Position numbers and translations under genes: made by a program. The notes below the pieces were generated by a model. The model saw only the letters and a list, made by a program, of their open reading frames with translations, was not told the origin of the DNA and ran no database searches. From JBJYKD01 sp049310025 (GTDB lineage: Bacteria > Bacillota > Thermosediminibacteria > Thermosediminibacterales > Tepidanaerobacteraceae): a stretch of 21,206 nucleotides of DNA. Position 1 is the stretch's first letter; every line of letters begins with the position of its first letter. The DNA lies in contig NZ_JBJYKD010000038.1 of NCBI RefSeq assembly GCF_049310025.1, forward strand, positions 1 through 21,206. Reading direction: 5' to 3'. This document shows, in pieces, positions 13,213-21,099 of the stretch.

Positions 13213-15303
13213 TTACAGTAGGCCCGTGCCGGTAAGCAGTCTGTATACCATAACCGCCGCCTGCGCCCTTGTGGCGTTTCGCAGGGGCTCAAATCTCTGC
13301 GGTGTAAGGCCCGTAACAATTCCCAATTTGTTGGCCGCCATTACGGCCTGTTTGGCCCATGGACTTATCCTGTCTACGTCTTTAAATTGAACAGCACCCG
13401 ATGCCAGAGACCTGCAGTCTTTTCCGGTAATGTAACCGTAAGCTCTTATAATCATTACCGCCATCTGCTCCCGGGTTATCCCGGCGTCAGGAGCGAATCT
13501 GCCATCCCCCACACCGTTCACCAGCCCGGCTCCGGCCGCCGCCATAATACCATCGTAATACCATGCACCGGGAGCCACATCCGAAAACCGTGTCGACCCG
13601 CTTTCGCCGGCCCGGAGTCCCAGAGCGTTTACCAGCATGGTGGCAAACTGGGCGCGTGTAACCCGGCCTTCCGGCATGAACTTGCCGCCGGTCATGCCCT
13701 TAACGATGTATTTGGCAGCCATGAGCTCTATGCTTTCTCTGGCCCAGTGCCCCTGAATGTCCTCAAATGTTTTATCGTTTTCCATTACTGTGTAAAAAGA
13801 GAGGCTGCCGGTGTAAAACTCCACCATGCCGCCGGCCGGCACCGCCTTGCTGCGCCTGTATTCCCATTGACCTGTTTCTTGATTGTACCTGTATACATTC
13901 ACCTTCCTGATGTCTCTTATTTTCGCCGCCTCGCTGCCTGAGTATTTAAAATATCCCTTTATTGCCTGATTTGAAAAATCGGCCACGCTGACGGATTTAC
14001 CCCCGGCTTCGGCCCGGATGGATATATCCAGTACTTTGCCGATGGGATTCAGGCTGTCCTCAGTCCGCCTCGCCCTGGCCAGGAGTTCTTCCGCACCGCC
14101 GCCGGGAACCAGCCTGACCGCGATTGAAAACTGCATGTCAAGCAAACCTGTTCCCAGCTGAGAGGCAAACTTCTCTACACTCATCTCTTTGACGGGTATC
14201 GCCAGTTCTACCTTATCGTTCTTCAACGTTAACGTGACGTTTTTTGCCGACATCAATTGAACCGATTGGGCGGGTAAAATTACATTGGTCTCGTCCGCCG
14301 GTTCGTCAATGGCCAGCTGTATATTTTTTACCTGCGCGTTTTCCAGAGCCTGTTTTACGGCATCGAACCCCACATGCACATCGACTTTTGTGACGCCGCC
14401 GGCACCGCTGGATTTGCTTATTTGCAAAAGTTCGCTGATGTCTGCCGTATCCTCCGTATTTGACACAGTCTGTCCAGGGGCGGAAGTCCCGTTTTTGCCG
14501 CTTTCGCCACTGCCTCCGCCGCTGCTTTCACCGCCGTCTTCTGTCACGGTGACATTGCACGTATCGGTTTTGTTTCCGTCCACCGTTGTAACAGTTATGA
14601 CCGCCGTCCCGGCGGCTCTGGCGGTCACCAGACCGCCGGCACCCACCGACGCCACGGCACTGTTGCTCGACTTCCACGTGACCCTTTTGTCCGCGGCGTC
14701 TTCCGGATATACCGTGGCTTTCAACGTCCGTGTCTGCCCCACCTTCAGAGTCAGGCTGGAGGTGTCGAGCCTTACCCCGGTTACCCTGACCGGCGGTTGT
14801 TCATGCGGTTGTTCAGAAAGCACATCTACCGATAGACTTTTATTCACAGTAAACGTGTCGGACCCCACATCGTCTCCAGCCTTTAAATAGGCGACTTCGA
14901 CTTTTCCCAGTGAAATTTGGGCCCGCCCCGCACCTTTTGCCTCAAAAACAAAGGTGCACAGGGTCATATCCCCGCTGGACAGCGCGACGTCTCCTATCTT
15001 TGTAAAGGCGTAAATGACGGTGTTGCCTTCTTCTTTCTTAAGGTCAAAACCTCTTCCGGCATCCGGCAGTTCTGTTTTAACATCTTTCAGCCGCAGTTTA
15101 TCCGTGTCGTAGGTCAGTGTGACTTCAAACCCGTAGAGGCTCTCTATGTCCCTGCCATCTATAACGACGTTGAATGTATCGCCGATTTTCACCTCTTCCG
15201 GGCCCGTCATTTCGAAATTCGTCCCCTGAGCCCGGGCGCCGCCCGCCGGCAGCAGACCGAACAGTAAAATAAACGCCATAAGAATTGTAAATGCCTTTCG
15301 CAT
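13213..15303 (-). CDS. Cell-wall anchoring protein: cohesin, BIG2, and three SLH repeats
   Basis: The protein has 696 residues. The start at 15303 is taken because GGGAGAGGGG lies directly upstream and a signal peptide (about 1-25, cleavage near ARA-QG) begins there; an in-frame ATG 15 codons earlier has no ribosome site. Domains: cohesin (about 28-162, with V-I-G-D-T-F and LTYDTDKL strand signatures); BIG2 Ig-like (171-255); Ser/Gly linker (257-275); an uncharacterised beta-rich middle region (about 285-505); SLH repeats at 513-563, 572-623 and 639-690 with VTRAQ, ITREQ and ATRAQ. A cohesin fused to SLH repeats is the classic anchoring-scaffoldin arrangement (as in SdbA/OlpA), here with a single cohesin. 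It could hold a dockerin-bearing enzyme on the wall. The middle and SLH regions are paralogous to the protein encoded just upstream. Cohesin identity is well supported; the partner is not known. Confidence 0.9.
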   Translation of the reverse strand: MRKAFTILMAFILLFGLLPAGGARAQGTNFEMTGPEEVKIGDTFNVVIDGRDIESLYGFEVTLTYDTDKLRLKDVKTELPDAGRGFDLKKEEGNTVIYAFTKIGDVALSSGDMTLCTFVFEAKGAGRAQISLGKVEVAYLKAGDDVGSDTFTVNKSLSVDVLSEQPHEQPPVRVTGVRLDTSSLTLKVGQTRTLKATVYPEDAADKRVTWKSSNSAVASVGAGGLVTARAAGTAVITVTTVDGNKTDTCNVTVTEDGGESSGGGSGESGKNGTSAPGQTVSNTEDTADISELLQISKSSGAGGVTKVDVHVGFDAVKQALENAQVKNIQLAIDEPADETNVILPAQSVQLMSAKNVTLTLKNDKVELAIPVKEMSVEKFASQLGTGLLDMQFSIAVRLVPGGGAEELLARARRTEDSLNPIGKVLDISIRAEAGGKSVSVADFSNQAIKGYFKYSGSEAAKIRDIRKVNVYRYNQETGQWEYRRSKAVPAGGMVEFYTGSLSFYTVMENDKTFEDIQGHWARESIELMAAKYIVKGMTGGKFMPEGRVTRAQFATMLVNALGLRAGESGSTRFSDVAPGAWYYDGIMAAAGAGLVNGVGDGRFAPDAGITREQMAVMIIRAYGYITGKDCRSLASGAVQFKDVDRISPWAKQAVMAANKLGIVTGLTPQRFEPLRNATRAQAAVMVYRLLTGTGLL

Positions 15304-15768
15304 ACCCCTCTCCCTTCCCGGATTTTTATTTGAACACAAAACTGTCATTTAGGCTGCAATGCGTTCTTGACTAACCCCCCCTTCCTTTTACTTTTTCGCC
15401 TTCCCTGCTCATGAAGCTACGGTTTCTCAGCACCACGCCCTTTCTTTCCCGACACGACATCTTTCGACCAATTTTTTGGCAAATTATTCCTGTCTTCTGT
15501 GTAATATTCTTTATACTTTGTTAAATTCCTTTCTTTTGATAATTCCCTTTATTTTACTTATCTGTATTTAAATATGTAACAATGTCCGAATCCGTACGAT
15601 TTCAGGTATTTGCCATTTTTTATATAAGCTTTCACATGGCATGGGGACTTTACACATCTGTTGCAAAGCTTATTTCACCCCGGCTGAACCTCATACTAAA
15701 GTTTTCAACTTTACGCACATATGCCTGTTGCAAAGCCTGAGTTATGCCGACCGGCACCGTTATCCCCT
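15304..15768. other. 465-bp non-coding gap between the two SLH genes
   Basis: The right part (15648-15768) consists of degenerate tandem copies of the upstream gene's 3' end. The middle (about 15480-15640) is AT-rich and presumably carries the promoter of the cohesin-SLH gene, although no clear -35/-10 pair stands out. The left part (about 15361-15480) is purine-rich on the sense strand, includes a G7 run (15375-15381), and may be a long 5' leader. I compared it with c-di-GMP-I riboswitch consensus pieces and found no match. Confidence 0.6.
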
Positions 15769-15805
15769 TCAAAGTTTGCCGCATATATACCTGTTGTAAA
15801 GCCTG
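15648..15805 (-). repeat. Three degenerate tandem copies of the SLH gene 3' end, period 66-67 bp
   Basis: The last codons of the upstream SLH gene (15780-15805) recur at 15714-15739: 26 bp with three differences, all transitions. A shorter, gapped copy lies at 15648-15671. The shared core on the plus strand is CTGTTGCAAAGC (one change in the coding copy), starting at 15791, 15725 and 15658. Translated on the minus strand, the copies read like RLYNRYICGKL, RLCNRHMCVKL and KLCNRCVK. This indicates past duplication of the gene tail. Confidence 0.7.
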
Positions 15806-17619
15806 TAAATCATCACCGCCGTCTCAGCTCTTGTGGCATTGCCCCTGGGGTTTATCATGTTGCCGCTGCCCTGAATGATCCCTTCCTTTATCAGGGTGGC
15901 TACCCCTTCTACGGCGTAGCCGGCCACTTGCGAAGCGTCAGCAAAGGAACTCAGGTCAGCTGCCGTTCCGGTGGTAGAAATCTTCTTTGCTACTTTCAGG
16001 GCTCTTGCCACCAGAACCATCATGTCCTGCCTGGATATCTGGGCTCTGGGATTGAAGCGGTTGTCTCCGGTGCCGGTGGCTATGCCGAGTTTCCTGGCTA
16101 TCCCCACGGCTTCGTAGTAGTAGTCCGCGGGCTTTACGTCGGCAAAGTTGGTGTCTATTTCTGCCGTAAGGCCCAGGGTTTTTACCAGAAGCATCATGAA
16201 GTCCGCCCGGGTGATGTTGTTTTGGGGGCTGTATGTGGTGGCTGATGTGCCGTTGATGATGCCCTTTGAGGCCATTACTTCTATTTGTTTTCTGGCCCAC
16301 GGGTAGTTTTGTATGTCGTCAAAGGTCTTTTTGACAAAGGTTACCGCATAGCTGCTGAAATGGGTTGTGGTGAAGGTGACTTTTCCTGCGGCGGGATTGT
16401 ATCTTCCGCTGGGCACGGGGGTTATCCGGCCCCGGTCGTCGATGTACCATACCACTATGTGTTCGTGGTCCCGTAATTCTTCCTGTGTTGGAGTGTAGCT
16501 AATCTCTACATCCACCGGCGCATTCGGGTTGTTCCAGGATATTTCTTTTCCTCCGGATTCTGCCGTCAGTTCCACTATCGGTCTTGGGCCTATTTTCTGT
16601 CTGAGGTCTTCTTTTAGTTCTGTATTTTGTACAGACCTTATGCCGAGCCGGACGGTGGAGCCTCCAAGGTCGCCGCTCCGGAACATGTTACCCGGTACGG
16701 TCATGTTGCCTCTGGGGGTGTCAAGTTGTATTTTTATGTTTGAGTTGTGGGATAGTATTTCTGAAGGCAGTTCCACCACATAGCCGGTGGCATCTTTTAC
16801 TTCGGAAACTTTAATTACTATCTTTTTTACTCCATCTTCGTCTTCTACGGCCTGTTCTATGGCTTGCTGTATGGTGTCTTTGTTTACGCTGGCATAAGCA
16901 AGACCGGTCCCTTTTTCCAGGATTGATTTTGTTTCTATAAGTACGCTTCCATCGGATTGGAGCTGGCCCGGTCCATGTGGTGTCACAGGCTTCTGAGCCG
17001 CTCCGCCTCCACCCCCACCGCTGCTTTTGGGTGTGACTGTTACGGTGCAGCTTGCAGTTTTCCCGCCGTCTTCGGTGGTGACGGTGATGACGGCTGTTCC
17101 TACGGCTTTGGCTGTCACCAAGCCGTTGTCGACGGTGGCTATACTGCTGTCGCTGGATGTCCAGGTTACGTTTTTGTTGGCGGCATCGGGCGGATATACG
17201 GTGGCTGTCAGTTTGTATGTGCCACCTACTTGCAGGCTCAGGCTGGTTTTGTCCAGTGTTACTCCGGTTACTCTTATGATTTCCGATGTTTTTGTTACGG
17301 TAAAGGTTTTGGTGTCTATGGTGGACCCTTCCCCAACTATGACCGTGTATGTTCCTTCGATGGCGTCTTGGGGAAGGGTAAATTTGTCTTCAAAAGGACT
17401 GCCTTTCAGAACATTTACATACATTACTGTTTTGTTGGGCCTTAATACTTTGACGGTGACTTCGTCCAGTGTGGTGGTGCCGGATATGGTTACTTCTTCT
17501 CCGGGTTTTTTGTCCGAAATGGGGTTCAATGTTACAGCTCCATCAGCCAGGGCGTATGCAGGCAGTAATGTTATCAGTAAGATTATGGCGGTGAGAAGGG
17601 CTGTTATTCGCTTTTTCAC
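15769..17619 (-). CDS. Cell-wall protein: Ig-like, BIG2, and three SLH repeats
   Basis: The protein has 616 residues from a GTG preceded by AGAAAGGAA. A signal peptide (about 1-25, ALA-DG) is followed by a small beta domain (about 28-110), BIG2 (115-197, opening IRVTGVTLDKTSLSL), a Gly linker (about 199-207), a beta-rich middle region (about 215-430), and SLH repeats at 433-483, 492-543 and 559-610 (ITRAD, ISRQD, ATRAE). The BIG2-to-SLH part is paralogous to the cohesin-SLH protein encoded next, so this looks like the same chassis with the cohesin replaced by an Ig-like N-terminus. The likely role is an S-layer or wall component, or an anchor for another ligand. It follows the GH27 gene by 74 bp with a hairpin but no sense-strand U-tract between them, so co-transcription is plausible. 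It has no enzyme motif. Confidence 0.92.
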   Translation of the reverse strand: MKKRITALLTAIILLITLLPAYALADGAVTLNPISDKKPGEEVTISGTTTLDEVTVKVLRPNKTVMYVNVLKGSPFEDKFTLPQDAIEGTYTVIVGEGSTIDTKTFTVTKTSEIIRVTGVTLDKTSLSLQVGGTYKLTATVYPPDAANKNVTWTSSDSSIATVDNGLVTAKAVGTAVITVTTEDGGKTASCTVTVTPKSSGGGGGGAAQKPVTPHGPGQLQSDGSVLIETKSILEKGTGLAYASVNKDTIQQAIEQAVEDEDGVKKIVIKVSEVKDATGYVVELPSEILSHNSNIKIQLDTPRGNMTVPGNMFRSGDLGGSTVRLGIRSVQNTELKEDLRQKIGPRPIVELTAESGGKEISWNNPNAPVDVEISYTPTQEELRDHEHIVVWYIDDRGRITPVPSGRYNPAAGKVTFTTTHFSSYAVTFVKKTFDDIQNYPWARKQIEVMASKGIINGTSATTYSPQNNITRADFMMLLVKTLGLTAEIDTNFADVKPADYYYEAVGIARKLGIATGTGDNRFNPRAQISRQDMMVLVARALKVAKKISTTGTAADLSSFADASQVAGYAVEGVATLIKEGIIQGSGNMINPRGNATRAETAVMIYRLYNRYICGKL

Positions 17620-17652
17620 GGTATCATTCCTTTCTTTATGTTTTTTAGCCAG

Positions 17653-17690
17653 GGTGACGGCACTTTTTATCAGGTGCCGTCACCTTTTTT
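17653..17690. other. Intercistronic 11-bp hairpin between the GH27 and SLH genes
   Basis: GGTGACGGCAC (17653-17663) pairs perfectly with GTGCCGTCACC (17674-17684). Six T (17685-17690) follow on the plus strand only. In the sense direction an A6 run comes first, and the sequence after the stem is CTGGCTAAAAAAC, with no U-tract. Read that way it is a stable mRNA hairpin just after the GH27 stop, fit for 3'-end protection or processing. As a terminator it would serve plus-strand transcription. Confidence 0.5.
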
Positions 17691-17693
17691 GGG

Positions 17694-20600
17694 TTATTGC
17701 AGTTCTACCGGTTCTGCCAGGCTCTTGGGTGCAGTGATGTCGCTGTTGAATTGGTCAAATACAAAGGCTTTTACTCTGTAGGCGCTGTTTTCCGGATCGA
17801 TTACGTTGAAGTGGGCTATGACTTCTTCTTCTGTCAGTATGTCTTTTTCCACGGCTATTATGCTTACGGGTGTGGTGTCTTTCATGAGCTGGAAGAGTAC
17901 TGCCTCTTTGCCTTCGTGGGTTGCTATGCCTTCCACGGGTTTTACTTTTACTGCAGCTTTAATGCCGGTTGCCCTGTCGAGTTTGCCGTCGGTGATGAGG
18001 GTGAAGGGTTTTTCGGGTTGTTTTTGTTCAAGGCTGTCGATGGCTTGCTGTAAGTCTGATAAGGCTTTATCTACCTGCTCCTGGGTTGCGTCAGGATCAT
18101 TGTATACCGTTTTTGCCTTGCCTAAAGCCTCCTGGAGTTTCGCCCAGGATTCAGGGGTATAGTCTTCTTCGTTGAGGTTTTCTGCATATTCTATCTTTGC
18201 TGCAAGTTGAGTCCTGTCTACTATGGGCGGTTGTGGAGTGACCTGGATGGTTTTGCCTGAGGTCGCAGCCTCGATTACACCGCCTTCGGGAGCGGTGCCC
18301 AGTTCGGCTTTTGTAATCTTCACGGTGCCCGTCGCCGTATCGCCGACGTCTTTTGCTTTGAATGTTATATTGAACAGTGCTACATCATCACCTTCCATGC
18401 CCCGGGTGCTTGCCAGCAGTATTCTCACTCTGCCGGGCTCTTCTTCATACACCGCCGCTATTATTATGTCGCCGCCGGCCTCTTCGCAGGTTGTAAGTTC
18501 AAACAGGTCTTCGTCGTATTCCACCGTTATGTCTGCGGCGTATACGCTGGCGTATACAGTGTCGGTAACGCTTTTTAGTTTTATGGTTTCGGTAAATTCA
18601 GACCCCGATGTCACCGTGTCGGGTCCTGTTATCGTCACCAGAGGCGCACAGGTAACTCTGGCATCCGCCCAATCAGCGTGGTCATAGTTCTTATCGTCAC
18701 CGCCATCTGTCACGACAAGCTTTAATACATTGACACCGGTTATGTCCACATCGACAGTCCTGGCTGCCATATCACCCGTCATTAAACCACTGTCCCATAT
18801 TTTCTGCCCATCAGCCCAAACCTGAAATACAACAGAACCCCTATTTCCTACTTCATCGTCTATGCCAACTTGAGCGCTAAATTTAGTACATTTGCCGCCC
18901 AAATAATACTCTATTGTAGAAGGTGCGTGGGTACCCAGACCTTTAGTAAAGGTCACACCGTTTATAGTAATGGCTTTACCATCTCCCTGTTTATTTCCAC
19001 CAATACTCATATCTTTTTCGACCGGCCCCCAGCCGCTTGCAGCACCAAGCCATGGTAAATCACTTAAATATGAATCTTTTGATGGCGGTGATGGCGGGAC
19101 ACGCACCTGGATATCTGATTGTTCCTGACCCTCAATAGACTCATCACCATATTTATAGGTGGCTATTACTTTAATATCAGCTAAGCCTACAGGAGCATCA
19201 TTCGGCGGGATAACATTACAAATTAAACTAATCGATTTTCCCGCAGGAAGTTCAGGATAACCGGTGGGTGCTGCATCGCTGATAGCCCAACCGTTTGGAA
19301 GCTGTATATCAATATCAACATCCTTTATCGGTATTATGCCATTGTTGGCAAGATTAACCGTTATTTTATTGTTTTCACCCGGCGTAATAAAACCTTCGTA
19401 AGACAAAGTGAGATTTAAAGCCGGTTTTACATTGTTTACTTGATCAGGGGTTGATGGATGAACTCTGTACATTGCCACGCCATGTGGTTCTACAGTAGCG
19501 GTTATAGTACCGCTCGATGCAAAATCTGTATGTTTCCATAAATCACGGAGCACATATACAGGAGCATCGGACAAACCCAGTTCCTCAGCATTTACACTGA
19601 TGGCGGCAGCCGTCTCCCCTCGATTGAAAAGCACTACTGCCCTATCTCCATTGGCCAATTCTCTGACCCACACTTCCTGGTCTCCATCATCGCGGAACTT
19701 ATATCCCTGTTTCCCCAAGGGGTCCTGGTCGACCGCTATCACTTCTTTGTTCAACAATATTTCCTTTGTGGCCTCAGACATATTGCGGATGTCATTGCCC
19801 GCCAGTAAGGGAGCGGCCAGTATGCTCCAAAGGCTAAAGTGCGAACGGTACTCCGTGTCGGTCATACCGCCATTGCCGACTTCGAGCATATCAGGGTCAT
19901 TCCAGTGCCCGGGCCCTGCGTATACCTCAAGACCGACTTGCCTGTCTAAAATGTTCACCATACTGCTCCAGTTATCAGATATATCACCGGTAGTACGCCA
20001 CAGATGCCCTACTTCCGCGCCCCAGAGCCATGGTTTGTTAGACCCCCACTCACAAATACTAAAAACAATGGGGCGGCCGGTTTTTTTCAGGGCATCTCTC
20101 ATTCTGATGTACTGTTGTTTTGCGGCGTCCACACTCGTCAAAGGGCAGTAGAACTTTATTGTATTGTCTCCTGCTTTTAAATCTACCGTTACTTCATAAG
20201 TGCGGACGGTATTCCAGTCGTTTCCTCCACCCGGCAAGTCATATCTCATGCCTTCCGCTCCATTAACGCTTACATAAAGCGGTCGCTTTTCATCGCCGTT
20301 TATATAGTAGATCGTCATTTTATAACCGCCACTTTCCGGCACATTTATTTTGTTGAATTGTACCTCACCATCGTTGTTGCCTATATAACCAACCTTGTAT
20401 CCTCCGGAGCATGTACTTGAAGCACTTTTAGTTGCCCTGCCGGATATTGTATTATCGGGGGACTCGGCTTCATAAGAAAGCCGGTTGTCTCCCACCTGTA
20501 TGGTTATCTTATCCAGGTCCGGCGCATAATAATAAGAGTCATCCAGACCGTTGTAACACCAGTCATATTTTAAGTAATCAACTCCCCACTCTGCAAACTT

Positions 20601-21047
20601 AGCCGCATCCCTCTCTTCATTGCCAAGGCTTGCTGGAAGCCCCTGGCAGGTCTTTGTACCGTTTGAAGAATAAATCCCCAGTTTTAAACCCTTGCTGTGA
20701 ACGTAATCAGCTATATATTTGATGCCATGGGGAAACCTTACAGGGTCAGCCTGGAGGTCTCCGTTTGCATCTCTGGCGGGCGCCATCCAGCAGTCGTCGA
20801 TGTTCACATATATGTACCCGGCGTCTTTCATACCGGACTCAACCATGGCGTCTGCCGTCTGTAGAATTAATTCCTCATTTATATTGCAGTGAAATTTATT
20901 CCAGCTGTTCCACCCCATGGGCGGAGTCAGGGCCAATCCGTCGTCGAGGGCGTACATCCTGGAAGTCAATTTATCCATTGGCCATGAAGGAAGAAACTGG
21001 GCGAATACGAGCACAAGCACCATAAGCAATACCTTAACTCTGCGCAT
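17694..21047 (-). CDS. Secreted GH27 alpha-galactosidase-type enzyme with NPCBM, cohesin and FIVAR modules
   Basis: The protein has 1117 residues; ATG with AGGAGGG upstream. A signal peptide (about 1-20) is followed by a GH27 barrel opening LALTPPMGWNSWNKF. The nucleophile is D162 (YLKYDWC) and the acid/base is D355 (RTTGDISDNW), with SICEWG (330-335). A CBM6/35-like module (about 187-305, starting LSYEAESPDNTISG) is inserted between the strand carrying D162 and the helix KQQYIRMRDALKKTGRP. Then come the GH27 C-terminal beta domain (about 448-530), NEW3 (540-650), NPCBM (656-800), cohesin (803-937), a FIVAR helical module (942-1008) and an uncharacterised beta tail (1013-1117). There is no dockerin and no SLH. 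The expected activity is release of alpha-galactose outside the cell; some GH27 members act on other alpha-linked sugars, including beta-L-arabinopyranosides. It could receive a dockerin partner through its cohesin. Base composition changes at the NPCBM/cohesin border. Confidence 0.93.
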   Translation of the reverse strand: MRRVKVLLMVLVLVFAQFLPSWPMDKLTSRMYALDDGLALTPPMGWNSWNKFHCNINEELILQTADAMVESGMKDAGYIYVNIDDCWMAPARDANGDLQADPVRFPHGIKYIADYVHSKGLKLGIYSSNGTKTCQGLPASLGNEERDAAKFAEWGVDYLKYDWCYNGLDDSYYYAPDLDKITIQVGDNRLSYEAESPDNTISGRATKSASSTCSGGYKVGYIGNNDGEVQFNKINVPESGGYKMTIYYINGDEKRPLYVSVNGAEGMRYDLPGGGNDWNTVRTYEVTVDLKAGDNTIKFYCPLTSVDAAKQQYIRMRDALKKTGRPIVFSICEWGSNKPWLWGAEVGHLWRTTGDISDNWSSMVNILDRQVGLEVYAGPGHWNDPDMLEVGNGGMTDTEYRSHFSLWSILAAPLLAGNDIRNMSEATKEILLNKEVIAVDQDPLGKQGYKFRDDGDQEVWVRELANGDRAVVLFNRGETAAAISVNAEELGLSDAPVYVLRDLWKHTDFASSGTITATVEPHGVAMYRVHPSTPDQVNNVKPALNLTLSYEGFITPGENNKITVNLANNGIIPIKDVDIDIQLPNGWAISDAAPTGYPELPAGKSISLICNVIPPNDAPVGLADIKVIATYKYGDESIEGQEQSDIQVRVPPSPPSKDSYLSDLPWLGAASGWGPVEKDMSIGGNKQGDGKAITINGVTFTKGLGTHAPSTIEYYLGGKCTKFSAQVGIDDEVGNRGSVVFQVWADGQKIWDSGLMTGDMAARTVDVDITGVNVLKLVVTDGGDDKNYDHADWADARVTCAPLVTITGPDTVTSGSEFTETIKLKSVTDTVYASVYAADITVEYDEDLFELTTCEEAGGDIIIAAVYEEEPGRVRILLASTRGMEGDDVALFNITFKAKDVGDTATGTVKITKAELGTAPEGGVIEAATSGKTIQVTPQPPIVDRTQLAAKIEYAENLNEEDYTPESWAKLQEALGKAKTVYNDPDATQEQVDKALSDLQQAIDSLEQKQPEKPFTLITDGKLDRATGIKAAVKVKPVEGIATHEGKEAVLFQLMKDTTPVSIIAVEKDILTEEEVIAHFNVIDPENSAYRVKAFVFDQFNSDITAPKSLAEPVELQ

Positions 21048-21099
21048 AAAAACCCTCCTTTTTTTACTTTAAAAACTGGATATCGCACCTTCATAAATA

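Noticed and set aside
14285..14890. 201-codon plus-strand frame rich in Ser, Thr and Val
   Set aside because: Antisense of the Thr/Val-rich BIG2 and Gly-linker region of the cohesin-SLH protein.
15304..15348. Upstream in-frame ATG adding 15 residues to the cohesin-SLH protein
   Set aside because: No ribosome site precedes it and it would put a polar stretch before the signal peptide; the ATG at 15303 has a clear site.
15361..15480. Possible riboswitch in the leader of the cohesin-SLH gene (c-di-GMP considered)
   Set aside because: The purine-rich leader has short possible stems, but the conserved c-di-GMP-I elements are not found; not supportable by eye.
3163..21047. Classical cellulosome locus
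   Set aside because: No cellulase or hemicellulase families, no CBM3, and no multi-cohesin scaffoldin; only single cohesins on alpha-glycosidases and one SLH protein.
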